From Ancylobacter sonchi (GTDB lineage: Bacteria; Pseudomonadota; Alphaproteobacteria; Rhizobiales; Xanthobacteraceae): 64,000 nucleotides of DNA. Under the pieces are notes generated by a model. That model was given only the letters and a program-made list of their open reading frames with translations, was not told the origin of the DNA and did not search any database. A program made the translations under genes and the position numbers. The stretch lies in the NCBI RefSeq assembly GCF_018390695.1, contig NZ_JAHBGF010000011.1:248001-312000 (forward strand), given 5' to 3'. Below, in pieces: positions 23,156 through 32,090 of this stretch. Every line of letters starts with the position of its first letter. Within the stretch, counting starts at the first letter, position 1.

Positions 23156-23578
23156 TCAGTTACCGATGGCACCGTCCGCCGGGGCGTCGGGCTGCGGCGG
23201 CGCCGGGCGGCGACGCTCGGCCATGAACTGGTCGAACTCGGCCTTGTCCTTGGCCTGGCGCAGGCGATCGAGGAAGCCGCGGAAATCGCTCTGCTCCTCC
23301 TCGAGACGACGCAGCGTCTCCTGACGATACTCGTCGAAGGCGCGGTTGCCGCTGGAGGGCATGCCGCGTCCCCAGCGGCCGAACGCGTTACGGAACGCTT
23401 CGCCGCCCTCTTCCTGCCACCGCGCGAAGCCGCGCCGTCCACCGCAACCCATACGTCCACTCCCGATTGTAAAGGCCAGGATCGCCAGACCGAGGGGCCA
23501 CCAGGCCATGAAGCCCAGCACCGTCAGCGCGATCCAGGCCGGTTTGCCGTAACTGTCGAGCTTGTAAGCGAGCTCCAT
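23156..23578 (-). CDS. DUF2852 membrane-associated protein
   Basis: The 140-residue protein has an N-terminal hydrophobic segment (residues 11-40, PAWIALTVLGFMAWWPLGLA). A Gly/Arg-rich cytoplasmic region follows, then a coiled-coil stretch with EEEQSDFRGFLDRLRQAKDKAEFDQFMAER, the signature of DUF2852. Function is unknown. A palindrome identical in pattern to one at the neighbouring TetR gene lies 17-31 bp upstream of its ATG, so it is probably controlled by that regulator. An upstream start at 23608 would place the operator inside the gene and is less likely. Confidence 0.8.
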   Translation of the reverse strand: MELAYKLDSYGKPAWIALTVLGFMAWWPLGLAILAFTIGSGRMGCGGRRGFARWQEEGGEAFRNAFGRWGRGMPSSGNRAFDEYRQETLRRLEEEQSDFRGFLDRLRQAKDKAEFDQFMAERRRPAPPQPDAPADGAIGN

Positions 23579-23594
23579 GGCTGCCGTCCCAGTT

Positions 23595-23609
23595 AATGTT
23601 AAATACATT
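23595..23609. promoter_or_regulatory. Candidate TetR operator upstream of DUF2852 gene
   Basis: AATGT-TAAAT-ACATT is a perfect 5-bp inverted repeat with a 5-bp spacer in an AT-rich patch. The same pattern, AATGT-N5-ACATT, occurs at 24290-24304 in front of the TetR gene and was not noticed elsewhere in the window. Confidence 0.65.
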
Positions 23610-23659
23610 TACATATATGGACACGGCACGGCGTCTTGTCAATGCCGTAGCGTCGAAGA

Positions 23660-24286
23660 TCAGTCGGAAGGCCCGCCGAGCCCCTTCAGATAGACGAGGA
23701 ATCCGGCTTCCAGCAGCTCGTCCGGGGTCATGGGCAGCTTGCGGCGGGCGCCATCGGCCCGGGCGAACAGCGAGGCGACGCCATGCGCCAGCGACCAGGT
23801 ATGCAGCGCCACCATCAGCGCCGGCGGCCGCCCCGGCATGTGAGACACCAATACTTCCGCCGCCTCGCGCAGCACCGCGAAGGCGCGGGCGCCGGCCTGC
23901 TGCAACCCCTCATGCACGTCCAGCGGCACGCCGGATTCGAACATGGCGATGTAGTAGGACGGCTGTTGCCGGGCGAAATCGAGATAGGCGCGACCCAAAC
24001 GCTCATAGGCGGCGGCCGGCGACGGGCGCCCCTCCTGCCACGCCGCCTTCAGCGCCTCGGCGAAGCGATCGAAGCCGGTGGTGGCGACTGCGGCGATCAA
24101 TTCGTCGCGGTCGCGGAAATGCCGGTAGGGCGCCGCCGCGCTCACCCCGGCGCGGCGCGCCGCCTCGGCGAAGGCGACGCCGGCGATACCCTTCTCGGCG
24201 ATCAGCTCGAGCGTCGCCTGCATCAGGGCCTCCCGAAGGTTGCCGTGATGGTAGGAACGCGTCTCGCCGTTTCGGGTCCAGCTCAT
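23660..24286 (-). CDS. TetR/AcrR-family transcriptional regulator
   Basis: The 208-residue protein has a TetR helix-turn-helix near residues 32-60 (GVAFAEAARRAGVSAAAPYRHFRDRDELI) and a WHG-type C-terminal ligand domain (MVALHTWSLAHGVASLFA). It is transcribed toward the DUF2852 gene. The palindrome AATGT-N5-ACATT occurs 4-18 bp before its start codon and again before DUF2852, suggesting autorepression plus control of that gene. The ligand is unknown. Confidence 0.88.
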   Translation of the reverse strand: MSWTRNGETRSYHHGNLREALMQATLELIAEKGIAGVAFAEAARRAGVSAAAPYRHFRDRDELIAAVATTGFDRFAEALKAAWQEGRPSPAAAYERLGRAYLDFARQQPSYYIAMFESGVPLDVHEGLQQAGARAFAVLREAAEVLVSHMPGRPPALMVALHTWSLAHGVASLFARADGARRKLPMTPDELLEAGFLVYLKGLGGPSD

Positions 24287-24289
24287 GTG

Positions 24290-24304
24290 AATGTGAATTA
24301 CATT
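24290..24304. promoter_or_regulatory. Candidate TetR operator overlapping its own leader
   Basis: AATGT-GAATT-ACATT, a perfect inverted repeat, ends 4 bp before the TetR ATG, where a ribosome binding site would normally lie. It matches the 23595-23609 site in both arms. Confidence 0.65.
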
Positions 24305-24319
24305 AGCGCGACGGCGGCG

Positions 24320-25360
24320 TCACGCATCTTCGCTGTCGTCGAACAGCGGCATCTGGTTAACCGAGGTCGGTATCGCCAGCCCCATATGCTTGAAGGCATG
24401 CGCCGTAAGCACCCGCCCGCGCGGGGTCCGCTGCACGAAGCCCTGCTGCACCAGATAGGGCTCGATGATCTCCTCGATGGCGTCGCGCGGCTCCGAGAGG
24501 GCCGCCGCGATGGTCTCGACACCGACCGGCCCACCGCCATAATTCACTGCGATGACAGTGAGATAGCGACGATCCATCTGGTCCAGCCCCAGCGCGTCGA
24601 CCTCCAGATGGCCGAGCGCGTGGTCTGCCGCCGCGCGATCGATGATCTCCTTGCCCGCCACCAGCGCGAAATCCCGCACCCGGCGCAGCAGACGCCCGGC
24701 GATGCGCGGCGTGCCGCGGGCGCGGCGGGCGATCTCACGGGCGCCATCCTTCGAAATCGGAATGCCGAGCACCCGCGCGCCGCGCGACACGACGAGTTCA
24801 AGCTCGTCGATCGTGTAGAAATTCAGTCGGATCGGGATACCGAAGCGATCACGCAAAGGTGTCGTCAGCAGACCCGAACGGGTGGTCGCTCCGACCAGGG
24901 TGAATTTCGACAGCGAAATCTTGACGGAACGTGCCGCAGGCCCTTCGCCGATGATCAGATCGAGCTCGTAATCTTCCATCGCCGGGTAGAGGATTTCCTC
25001 CACCGCCGGATTCAGCCTGTGAATCTCGTCGATGAACAGCACGTCGCGCTCTTCGAGATTGGTCAGCAGCGCCGCGAGGTCGCCGGCCTTGGCGATCACC
25101 GGGCCGGAGGTCGAGCGGAAGCCGACGCCCAATTCGCGCGCAACTATCTGGGCGAGCGTGGTTTTTCCCAGGCCGGGCGGGCCGACGAACAGGACGTGGT
25201 CGAGTGCCTCGCCGCGCGCCTTGGCCGCCTTAATGAAGATGTCGAGATTGGCACGCGCCTGCTGCTGGCCGACGAACTCGGCCAGCATCTGCGGACGCAA
25301 GGTGGCTTCCGCGAGGTCTTCCTCGCGCTTGTCGGCGGTGACGAGGCGCTTCGTGCTCAT
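24320..25360 (-). CDS. ruvB: Holliday junction branch-migration ATPase RuvB
   Basis: RuvB is the hexameric motor of the RuvABC resolvasome. The 346-residue protein has Walker [12 protein letters not shown], Walker [13 protein letters not shown], sensor [10 protein letters not shown] and the C-terminal winged-helix motif RTPRGRVLT. It lies 88 bp downstream of ruvA; ruvC, ruvA and ruvB run in the canonical order. Confidence 0.97.
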   Translation of the reverse strand: MSTKRLVTADKREEDLAEATLRPQMLAEFVGQQQARANLDIFIKAAKARGEALDHVLFVGPPGLGKTTLAQIVARELGVGFRSTSGPVIAKAGDLAALLTNLEERDVLFIDEIHRLNPAVEEILYPAMEDYELDLIIGEGPAARSVKISLSKFTLVGATTRSGLLTTPLRDRFGIPIRLNFYTIDELELVVSRGARVLGIPISKDGAREIARRARGTPRIAGRLLRRVRDFALVAGKEIIDRAAADHALGHLEVDALGLDQMDRRYLTVIAVNYGGGPVGVETIAAALSEPRDAIEEIIEPYLVQQGFVQRTPRGRVLTAHAFKHMGLAIPTSVNQMPLFDDSEDA

Positions 25361-25448
25361 CGTCCGCCCCGCCGGCGGTCAGGACAGTGAGGTGGCCGAT
25401 GCGGCCGATTGCCGGGCCGGGATGTAGGGTGAGGACAGTCGAGGCCGA

Positions 25449-26066
25449 TCATCGGGCGAGTTCCTTCAGGCCGAGCCGGATCAGCCGGGCGGTATCCGCC
25501 CCCTCGCCGGCCTCGCGGACCGCCGCCGCCACCGCGGCGCTGGCCTGCACCTGCGCATAGCCGAGATTGACCAGCGCCGAGACGGCGTCCGCCACCGGCG
25601 CCGGGGCGGAGCGGGCCGCCACCTGCCCGGCGAGGCTGGCGACCGCCGGGTCGACATCGGCGAAGCCCGGCGCCTTGTCCTTCAGCTCGGCGACGATGCG
25701 GGCGGCGACCTTCGGCCCCACCCCGTTCGCCCGCGCCACCATCGCCCGGTCGCCGAGCGCCACCGCATTGGCGAGCTCGGAGGGCGACAGCACGGAGAGC
25801 ACGTTGAGCGCCACCTTGGCGCCGACGCCCTGCACGTTCTGCAACAGCAGGAACCACGCCTTCTCCGCCTGCGAGACGAAGCCGTAGAGCCGGATCATGT
25901 CCTCGCGCACGAAGGTCTCGATGAACAAAGTCGCCGCCTCGCCGGGCGAGGGCAGCGCCTGCAGGGTGCGCCCCGAGCAGTGGACGAGATAGCCGACCCC
26001 CTGCACGTCGAGGATGACGTGATCCTCCTCGTAGGAATCCACCAGGCCCTTGAGCTTTCCGATCAT
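25449..26066 (-). CDS. ruvA: Holliday junction DNA-binding protein RuvA
   Basis: RuvA is the tetrameric junction-binding subunit. The 205-residue protein has the N-terminal OB fold ([20 protein letters not shown]), two helix-hairpin-helix motifs ([13 protein letters not shown] and [16 protein letters not shown]) and a C-terminal RuvB-interacting domain. Its first five codons lie in the last of three 17-bp tandem repeats that extend back over the ruvC stop codon, creating two extra ATG-led mini-ORFs ahead of it. Confidence 0.97.
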   Translation of the reverse strand: MIGKLKGLVDSYEEDHVILDVQGVGYLVHCSGRTLQALPSPGEAATLFIETFVREDMIRLYGFVSQAEKAWFLLLQNVQGVGAKVALNVLSVLSPSELANAVALGDRAMVARANGVGPKVAARIVAELKDKAPGFADVDPAVASLAGQVAARSAPAPVADAVSALVNLGYAQVQASAAVAAAVREAGEGADTARLIRLGLKELAR

Positions 26067-26102
26067 CCGAGCTTGCCGATCATCTGAGCCTGCCGATCAT
26101 CG
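26052..26102 (-). repeat. Three 17-bp tandem repeats duplicating the ruvA translation start
   Basis: On the plus strand the units begin at 26052, 26069 and 26086 and read GAGC, two or three variable bases, then CCGATCATC. On the coding strand each unit holds ATGATCGG. The ruvC TGA overlaps the first ATG (ATGA). That ATG opens MIGRLR-stop, whose TGA overlaps the second ATG. This opens MIGKLG-stop, whose TGA overlaps the real ruvA ATG. Confidence 0.9.
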
Positions 26103-26645
26103 CGCCGCCACCTTGGCCACCTTGGCGGTCACCCGCTTCTCGAACGAGGCGCGCAGCGCCGCCGCGCCCCTATGCTGGGCATGGGTGACGGCAACCGCAA
26201 GCGCGTCCGCCGCGTCGTCGGTCTCGAAGTCCGCCTGCGGCAGCAGCACCTTCATCATCATGCGGATCTGCGCCTTCTCCGCCCGCCCGGCGCCGACCAC
26301 GGTCTTCTTGACCAGCAGCGCCGCATATTCGGCGACCGGCACGCCGGCAAGGGCGGGGGTGAGCAGCACCACCCCCCTCGCCTGCCCGAGCTTCAGCGTC
26401 GAGGCGGGATTGACGTTGACGAAGGTCTCCTCGACCGCCGCCTCGTCCGGGGTGAAGGCGGCGATGACCGCTGCAAGCTCGCGATACAGGATGGCGAGGC
26501 GCTCGGCGAGCGTGCCCTCCTCCGGCGGCAGCACCGTGCCGCAGGCGACGAAGGAAAGCCGGGTGCCGGCAGCCTCGATCACCCCCCAGCCGGTACGGCG
26601 GAGGCCGGGGTCGAGGCCGAGAATGCGAATCGGAGCGGACACCAT
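26097..26645 (-). CDS. ruvC: Crossover junction endodeoxyribonuclease RuvC
   Basis: RuvC resolves Holliday junctions by paired nicks. The 182-residue protein keeps the acidic catalytic residues: Asp in [14 protein letters not shown], Glu in [11 protein letters not shown], and the aspartates of [16 protein letters not shown]. The start is ATG 26645. Its stop overlaps the first mini-ORF of the ruvA leader, so ruvC and ruvA are translationally linked. Confidence 0.96.
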   Translation of the reverse strand: MVSAPIRILGLDPGLRRTGWGVIEAAGTRLSFVACGTVLPPEEGTLAERLAILYRELAAVIAAFTPDEAAVEETFVNVNPASTLKLGQARGVVLLTPALAGVPVAEYAALLVKKTVVGAGRAEKAQIRMMMKVLLPQADFETDDAADALAVAVTHAQHRGAAALRASFEKRVTAKVAKVAAR

Positions 26646-26732
26646 GCCCTAGGAGGTACCCGAACAAACGACGAACGGCCAGTGTCCGCTCCCCGCGAAA
26701 GCCCGTGATTTCGCCACAGGCGAGGCGCATGG

Positions 26733-26747
26733 TTAATGCGGGATTAA
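26733..26747 (+). promoter_or_regulatory. CtrA box: Perfect CtrA-type box
   Basis: TTAA-TGCGGGA-TTAA matches the full CtrA consensus TTAA-N7-TTAA. It lies between the divergent ruvC and COG4315 genes, 36 bp before the ATG of the latter, close enough to overlap its promoter -35 region. Binding has to be shown. Confidence 0.55.
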
Positions 26748-26783
26748 GGGGCGACGCAGACCCCAGACACCCGGAGTAACGCC

Positions 26784-27137
26784 ATGACCCACAGCTTTAC
26801 CCGCTTGGCCGGCCTCACGGCCGGTGCCCTGCTGCTCGCCGGCCCGGCACTCGCCGCCGGCATGCTGACCGGGGCCGGCGGCAAGACGCTCTATGTGTTC
26901 GACAAGGACACTGGCGGCATGTCGACCTGCTACGATGCCTGCGCCACCAACTGGCCGCCCTATCTCGGCAAGCAAGGCGACGCGATGAAAGCCGGCTGGA
27001 CAATGGTGCCGCGCAAGGACGGCGCCATGCAATGGGCCTATGACGGCAAGCCGCTCTACTACTTCGCCGGCGACAAGAAGGCCGGCGAAAAGGCGGGCGA
27101 CGGGCGTAACGGCGTCTGGCACGTCGTGAACGAGTAG
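26784..27137 (+). CDS. Secreted COG4315-type repeat protein
   Basis: The 117-residue protein has a signal peptide (cleavage near ALA-AGM, about residue 24) and the COG4315 pattern. That pattern is a GKTLYVFDKDTGGMSTCYDAC unit followed by WPPY and a second GKPLYYFAGDKKAGE unit, each an aromatic-rich beta unit. Two cysteines (Cys-x3-Cys in STCYDACATNW) may form a disulfide. The family is periplasmic or secreted and its function is unknown. It is transcribed alone, with a CtrA-type box upstream and a hairpin downstream. Confidence 0.82.
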   Translation: MTHSFTRLAGLTAGALLLAGPALAAGMLTGAGGKTLYVFDKDTGGMSTCYDACATNWPPYLGKQGDAMKAGWTMVPRKDGAMQWAYDGKPLYYFAGDKKAGEKAGDGRNGVWHVVNE

Positions 27138-27164
27138 GTCGCCGCAGCCACGCGGTTTTCCCTT

Positions 27165-27193
27165 CCCATGGCCGGATGACGTCCGGCCATGGG
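27165..27193. terminator. Hairpin between convergent genes
   Basis: CCCATGGCCGGA and TCCGGCCATGGG form a perfect 12-bp stem around TGACG. There is no T-run on either side. It separates the convergent COG4315 and EamA genes and may act on both strands. Confidence 0.65.
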
Positions 27194-27205
27194 GATGCCG
27201 AGTTG

Positions 27206-28156
27206 TCAGCTCCGGCGCGCCGGAGCCAGCGCCCCGCTCGCCAGCACCACGCCGATGCCGGTGGCGGCGACGCCGATGATCGCCGCCGTGTCCGGGTGCT
27301 CGCCGAGCAGCGGCACGGCGAGGCCGGCAGCCAGCGCCGGCACCAGGCCGGTGAAGGCGGCGGCGCGCGACGAGCCGAGCTTCTCGATCGCCATGCCGAA
27401 GGCGACCAGCGCCACCACGCCCGAGCCGATGCCCTGCACCAGCACCAGTTGCAGCACCTCGGCGCCATAGCCCGCCTGCAGCGCCGAGACGACGCCGGGC
27501 AGGCCGACCGGGGTGAGGATGATCGCCGACCACAGGCCGATCAGCCCTACCAGTTCCCTGGCGTCCATGCCGGTGCGGCGGAAGGCGAGCGTGTAGCCGG
27601 CCCACAGGCCGGCGCCGGTGAGCAGCAGCAGATGGCCGCGCCAGGCACCATCAGCCGAATTGATCAGCCCGCGTCCCCCAAGGGTGACGACGCCGAGAGC
27701 GATGCAGACGAAGCCGGCGGCGCGCAGCCAGCCGAGCCGCTCCTTGAACGCCAGCACCGAGATCACCGCCACGATCAGCGGCATGGTGCCCGGCAGCAGC
27801 GGACCGACATCGGCGGCCGGCACGAAGCGCATGGCGTTGCCGACCACCAGGAAGAAGATGGCGCCCGACCCCATGAAGCAGAACAGGAACGGCACCACCC
27901 GGCCGCGCGGCCACAGCCCGATCTTCAGCCACCAGGGCGCCAGCACCAGGGCCGGCACCACGAAGCGCAGCCAGCCAACCGCCGAGGGGGTGAGATGGCC
28001 GGCCACCGCATGGCGGGTGGAGACGATCCAGCCGCCCCATATGGCGATGGCGAACAGCGCGAGGCCGGCGCCGACCAGCCGGTCGGTCCGCTCGGCGGCA
28101 GCGCGGGCGGCGGCGGCATCCGCCTCCGCGCCGGCGCAGACTTCTGAGGCACTCAT
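27206..28156 (-). CDS. EamA/DMT-family transporter
   Basis: The product has about 316 residues and ten hydrophobic helices in two EamA repeats (for example AIAIWGGWIVSTRHAVAG in the first and GAGLWAGYTLAFRRTGM in the second), typical of drug/metabolite exporters. The substrate is unknown. The start at 28156 (MSASEVC) places the protein directly behind a 31-bp-period tandem repeat; the alternative at 28192 would translate part of that repeat. It is monocistronic, convergent with the COG4315 gene and divergent from the TauE gene. Confidence 0.82.
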   Translation of the reverse strand: MSASEVCAGAEADAAAARAAAERTDRLVGAGLALFAIAIWGGWIVSTRHAVAGHLTPSAVGWLRFVVPALVLAPWWLKIGLWPRGRVVPFLFCFMGSGAIFFLVVGNAMRFVPAADVGPLLPGTMPLIVAVISVLAFKERLGWLRAAGFVCIALGVVTLGGRGLINSADGAWRGHLLLLTGAGLWAGYTLAFRRTGMDARELVGLIGLWSAIILTPVGLPGVVSALQAGYGAEVLQLVLVQGIGSGVVALVAFGMAIEKLGSSRAAAFTGLVPALAAGLAVPLLGEHPDTAAIIGVAATGIGVVLASGALAPARRS

Positions 28157-28158
28157 GG

Positions 28159-28217
28159 CAATATCCCGACATGGGGCGCCGCGACGACGCAATATCCCGA
28201 CATACGGCGCCGCGACG
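28159..28217. repeat. Two-copy tandem repeat upstream of the EamA gene
   Basis: Two 28-bp units starting at 28159 and 28190 (period 31) share CAATATCCCGACAT, then GGCGCCGCGACG, and differ only in the two bases between (GG or AC). The copy nearest the gene begins 3 bp from its ATG. A duplicated operator is possible. The rest of the interval to 28521 shows no further gene. Confidence 0.75.
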
Positions 28218-28521
28218 GCGCCGGGCGCCCACGCATGGGCGCCGTTCTGTTGGCGCCAATGTGGGCGCGCCGCCGCCGGGCGGCAAATGAGTTTTGCCGA
28301 TAGGGTGTTTCACCAAATGTGATAGAAGCGGCGAAACGACAAGAAACGACGATTGACCGGCGCCGGGTGCGGCACTAGCAAGGTGGCCACGGCGCCACGG
28401 GCGCCGTTTCGCCTCCGGCCGCTCCGGCTTTCCGCCCTCCCGCTTTCGGTTCCGCCGCGACCCGCCTCTCGCGGCCCGCTTCTCGCGCTTCGCCGCGAGG
28501 TCCCTCGGCGCAGGTGCCTTC

Positions 28522-29268
28522 ATGTCCTTCGACGCCGCCCTCGTCTGGGCCATCGCCACCGCGCTGATCGCCGGCGCCACGCGCGGCTTTTCCGGCTTCG
28601 GCGGGGCGCTGATCTTCATGCCGCTGGTCGGCGCGGTGTTCGGGCCGAAGCTGGCGGCGCCGACCTTGCTGATCATCGACACCGTACTGACCCTGCCGAT
28701 GGTGTTCCGGGCGCTGCGCGCCTGCATCTGGCGGCAGGTGGCACCGCTCGCCATCGGCGCGGTGGTGGCGGTGCCGTTCGGCGTGTGGCTGCTGGAGCGT
28801 ATCGACCCGGTGGCGCTGCGCTGGGCGATCGCCGCGCTGGCGGTGGCACTGCTGATGCTGCTGATCTTCGGCCGCGGCCTGAAGGCGCCGCATTCGCTGG
28901 CCGCCCGGCTCGGCATCGGCGCGCTCGCCGGCGTGCTCGGCGGCGCCGCGCAGCTCTCCGGCCCACCGGTGGTGGTGTACTGGCTCGGCACCGGGCAGAA
29001 CGCGGCGCTGGTGCGGGCGAACCTGTTCGCCTTCTTCGCGCTGGTGACGGTGGCCTCCGCCACCGCCTATCTCAGCCACGGGCTGATCGACGGCGAGGTG
29101 CTGAAGCTGTCGCTGGTTCTCGGCCCGGCCTATGCGTTCGGCCTCGTCGCCGGCGCGCGCGGCTTCCGGCTGGCCAGCGACCGGCAGTTCCGGCTGATCG
29201 CCTATGCAATCATCGCGGTGGCGGCGGTGGCCAGCGTGCCGCTGCTCGATCCGCTGCTGCGGCCCTGA
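28522..29268 (+). CDS. TauE/SafE-family membrane transporter
   Basis: The 248-residue protein has about eight predicted membrane spans in two related halves. The first starts FVDAALVWAI-like hydrophobic sequence and contains GATRGFSGFGGALIFMPLVG; the second contains GIGALAGVLGGAAQLSGPPVVVYW, the duplicated glycine-rich TauE motif. Family members export sulfite, sulfoacetate or other anions; the substrate here is unknown. The ATG at 28522 fits the family N terminus. A 365-bp region upstream, shared with the divergent EamA gene, holds a tandem repeat and no other gene. Confidence 0.83.
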   Translation: MSFDAALVWAIATALIAGATRGFSGFGGALIFMPLVGAVFGPKLAAPTLLIIDTVLTLPMVFRALRACIWRQVAPLAIGAVVAVPFGVWLLERIDPVALRWAIAALAVALLMLLIFGRGLKAPHSLAARLGIGALAGVLGGAAQLSGPPVVVYWLGTGQNAALVRANLFAFFALVTVASATAYLSHGLIDGEVLKLSLVLGPAYAFGLVAGARGFRLASDRQFRLIAYAIIAVAAVASVPLLDPLLRP

Positions 29269-29285
29269 GGGGTGCCGCAAAGAAA

Positions 29286-29307
29286 ATGCCCGGCCGGAGC
29301 CGGGCAT
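29286..29307 (-). terminator. Intrinsic terminator downstream of yebC
   Basis: ATGCCCGGC and GCCGGGCAT make a perfect 9-bp stem with a CGGA loop. On the minus strand TTTTCTTTGC follows, consistent with termination of the yebC transcript after it has passed the 35-bp repeats. Confidence 0.78.
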
Positions 29308-29309
29308 CC

Positions 29310-29430
29310 AGCGCTCGCGCGCTCGGTCATTTCTCGTGAAGACGAGCGCTCACGCGCTCAGGATGTCTTCGTGAGGATAAGCGCTCACGCGCTCAGGGAG
29401 TCTTCGTGGAGATGAGCGCTCACGCGCTCA
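29310..29430. repeat. Four-copy 35-bp tandem repeat covering the yebC stop codon
   Basis: The core AGCGCTCACGCGCTCA starts at 29345, 29380 and 29415, with a diverged copy (AGCGCTCGCGCGCTCG) at 29310: an exact 35-bp period. The intervening 19 bp are related too (GTCTTCGTGAGGATA-like). Most cores contain GAGCGC/GCGCTC arms and could form hairpins. The last copy encodes the final residues and stop codon of YebC. Confidence 0.88.
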
Positions 29431-30166
29431 TCTTGGCCAGCATGGCCTCGGAGATCTCGAAATTGGCGTAGACGTTCTGCACGTCGTCATTGTCGTTCAG
29501 CGTGTCGACGAGACGGATCAGCTTCTCCGCCACTTCGTCATCCACCGCGATGGTGTTCTGCGGGCGCCAGACCAGGCCGGACTTGCGCGGCTCGCCGAAC
29601 TTGGCTTCCAGCGCGGCGGCGACCTCGTGCAGGTTCTCCATCGAGCACACCACCTCGTGGCCGTCCTCGGAGGAGGAGACGTCATCGGCGCCGGCCTCGA
29701 TGGCGGCTTCCATCATCGCGTCCTCGGACGCCTTGCCCGCGTCGAACTCGATGAGGCCGATGCGGTCGAACATGAACGACACCGCGCCGGTCTCGGCCAG
29801 CGCGCCGCCCGACTTGGTGAAGTAGGAGCGCACTTCCGAGGCGGTACGGTTGCGGTTGTCGGTCAGCGCCTCGACGATGACGGCGACACCGCCGGGGCCA
29901 TAGCCCTCGTAGCGGATCTCGTCATAGTTCTCCGCGTCGCCGCCGGCCGCCTTCTTGATGGCGCGGTCGATATTGTCCTTCGGCATGTTTTCCGCGCGGG
30001 CCGCGAGAATGGCGGCGCGCAGGCGCGGGTTCATGTTGGGATCGGGCATGCCGAGCTTGGCGGAGACGGTGATCTCGCGCGCCAGCTTGGAGAACAGCTT
30101 GGAGCGCACCGCGTCCTGCTTGCCCTTGCGGTGCATGATGTTCTTGAACTGCGAATGCCCGGCCAT
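29420..30166 (-). CDS. yebC: YebC/PmpR-family DNA-binding or translation factor
   Basis: The 248-residue protein starts with the family signature [15 protein letters not shown]. It contains DNINRAIKKA-like ([13 protein letters not shown]) and [18 protein letters not shown] segments, so identification is firm. YebC-family proteins act as transcriptional regulators, and recent work implicates some in translation of difficult peptide stretches. GGAGG lies 5 bases before the ATG at 30166. The C-terminal residues are encoded inside a tandem repeat, so the end of the protein may vary among strains. Confidence 0.95.
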   Translation of the reverse strand: MAGHSQFKNIMHRKGKQDAVRSKLFSKLAREITVSAKLGMPDPNMNPRLRAAILAARAENMPKDNIDRAIKKAAGGDAENYDEIRYEGYGPGGVAVIVEALTDNRNRTASEVRSYFTKSGGALAETGAVSFMFDRIGLIEFDAGKASEDAMMEAAIEAGADDVSSSEDGHEVVCSMENLHEVAAALEAKFGEPRKSGLVWRPQNTIAVDDEVAEKLIRLVDTLNDNDDVQNVYANFEISEAMLAKMSA

Positions 30167-30321
30167 GGCCGCCTCCACTTCGCTCGGGCCAGACGAACGC
30201 GGCCCTGCGTCAGAAATTCGAAGAAAATTCGTGTGGCCGGCTTATAGGCGAGAGCAGGGTCGCGCGTAAAGCGGGGGCCTTCATCGCCGCGCTACCGGAA
30301 CGTCGGCAGCACCGGCAGCGT

Positions 30322-31137
<816 letters not shown>

Positions 31138-31140
31138 ACC

Positions 31141-31746
31141 CTAGTCCTCCGCCGTCACCGTGATGATGCCGGCGTCGGTGACGACGGCGTCCAGCCGCTC
31201 ATCATGCGGCTCGGCAGGCAGGCAGGGAAGCTCCTGCACCGCGAAGGCATAGCCCAGCGCCTCGACCCGCTTCGCCCGCCGCAGCGCCGCCAGCGTGCGG
31301 TCGTAATAGCCACCGCCATAGCCGAGCCGGTGCCCGCCCGGATCGAAGGCGGCGAGCGGCACGACCAGCACGTCGGGGATCACCAGCGGCGCGCTCTCCG
31401 GCGGCACCGGAATGCTCAGCCGGCCGGGGCCGGCCACCTCGACCAGCGGCTCGCCTGCGCTCCACAGCCGGAACAGCAGCGGCGCCTTCATGTCCACCAC
31501 CACCGGCAAAGCGAGCCGCGCCCCGGCGGCGCGCAGGCCGGACGCCAGCGGGCCGGTGTCGATCTCGGTACCGATGGGCGCGAACAAGGCCACCACCTCG
31601 CCCTTCACGTCGCCAAGCCACGACAAGGCGTGCGCCGCCGCCCGGGCGGACGCCTCGGCGCGCATATGCGGCTCCAGGCCCGCCCGTCGGGCGAGCGCGG
31701 CAGCGCGCAGGGTAGGTTTATCGGGAAGCGTCGATGCAGCGGTCAT
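31141..31746 (-). CDS. fau: 5-formyltetrahydrofolate cyclo-ligase
   Basis: The enzyme (YgfA/MTHFS) converts 5-formyl-THF to 5,10-methenyl-THF using ATP. The 201-residue protein carries the C-terminal signature VPLAAFDPGGHRLGYGGGYYDRTL. The folate/phosphate loop at the N terminus is short but ordinary. The start codon at 31746 lies 10 bp after the 3' end of 6S RNA, the conserved ssrS-ygfA pairing, and processing from a common transcript is likely. Confidence 0.93.
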   Translation of the reverse strand: MTAASTLPDKPTLRAAALARRAGLEPHMRAEASARAAAHALSWLGDVKGEVVALFAPIGTEIDTGPLASGLRAAGARLALPVVVDMKAPLLFRLWSAGEPLVEVAGPGRLSIPVPPESAPLVIPDVLVVPLAAFDPGGHRLGYGGGYYDRTLAALRRAKRVEALGYAFAVQELPCLPAEPHDERLDAVVTDAGIITVTAED

Positions 31747-31756
31747 GATGATCAGC

Positions 31757-31911
31757 GCGGAGCCGCGATGGCCGTTGGAAATCGATCCCGGGAACCTACA
31801 GCGTAGGTGGGCGCCGTGTGTCCAGACCCAGGGGTCTGGTCAGGGACAGCTCCCTTTGAGATCGATAAGGCCCCGGGGAATATGTTCTCCTGACGAACCT
31901 CGCAGCCCCGC
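31757..31911 (-). ncRNA. ssrS: 6S RNA
   Basis: On the minus strand the sequence has the alphaproteobacterial 6S pattern: GGTTCGTCAGGAGAAC, then CAGACCCCTGGGTCTGG, then GGCGCCCACCTACGCTGTAGG and GGGATCGATTTCC. The ends pair: GCGGGGCUGCGA (from 31911) with UCGCGGCUCCGC (to 31757), 12 bp with two G-U pairs. That sets the length near 155 nt. It lies immediately upstream of fau, as expected. 6S RNA mimics an open promoter and traps the housekeeping RNA polymerase. The rest of 31747-32090 shows no gene. Confidence 0.9.
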
Positions 31912-32090
31912 ATGACAAATCTAGGACGACCGCGCCCGGATTTAAAGAGGGGGGCGCCGGTTATCCGACAAGCGATGAAGTCCGGCGACGACGACATCGC
32001 CGCCGCACGCCCTCCCCGCCGCTTGCCGGTAGGACCGGCGGGCCGGCCCAACGACCGGCCAAGCGATCTGCCATGCGGCCGGCCGGAGGC

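Noticed and set aside
29310-29430. CRISPR array
   Set aside because: The period is regular, but the 19-bp intervals between cores are themselves similar, there are only four copies, the last is coding, and no cas genes are near. It is a tandem repeat.
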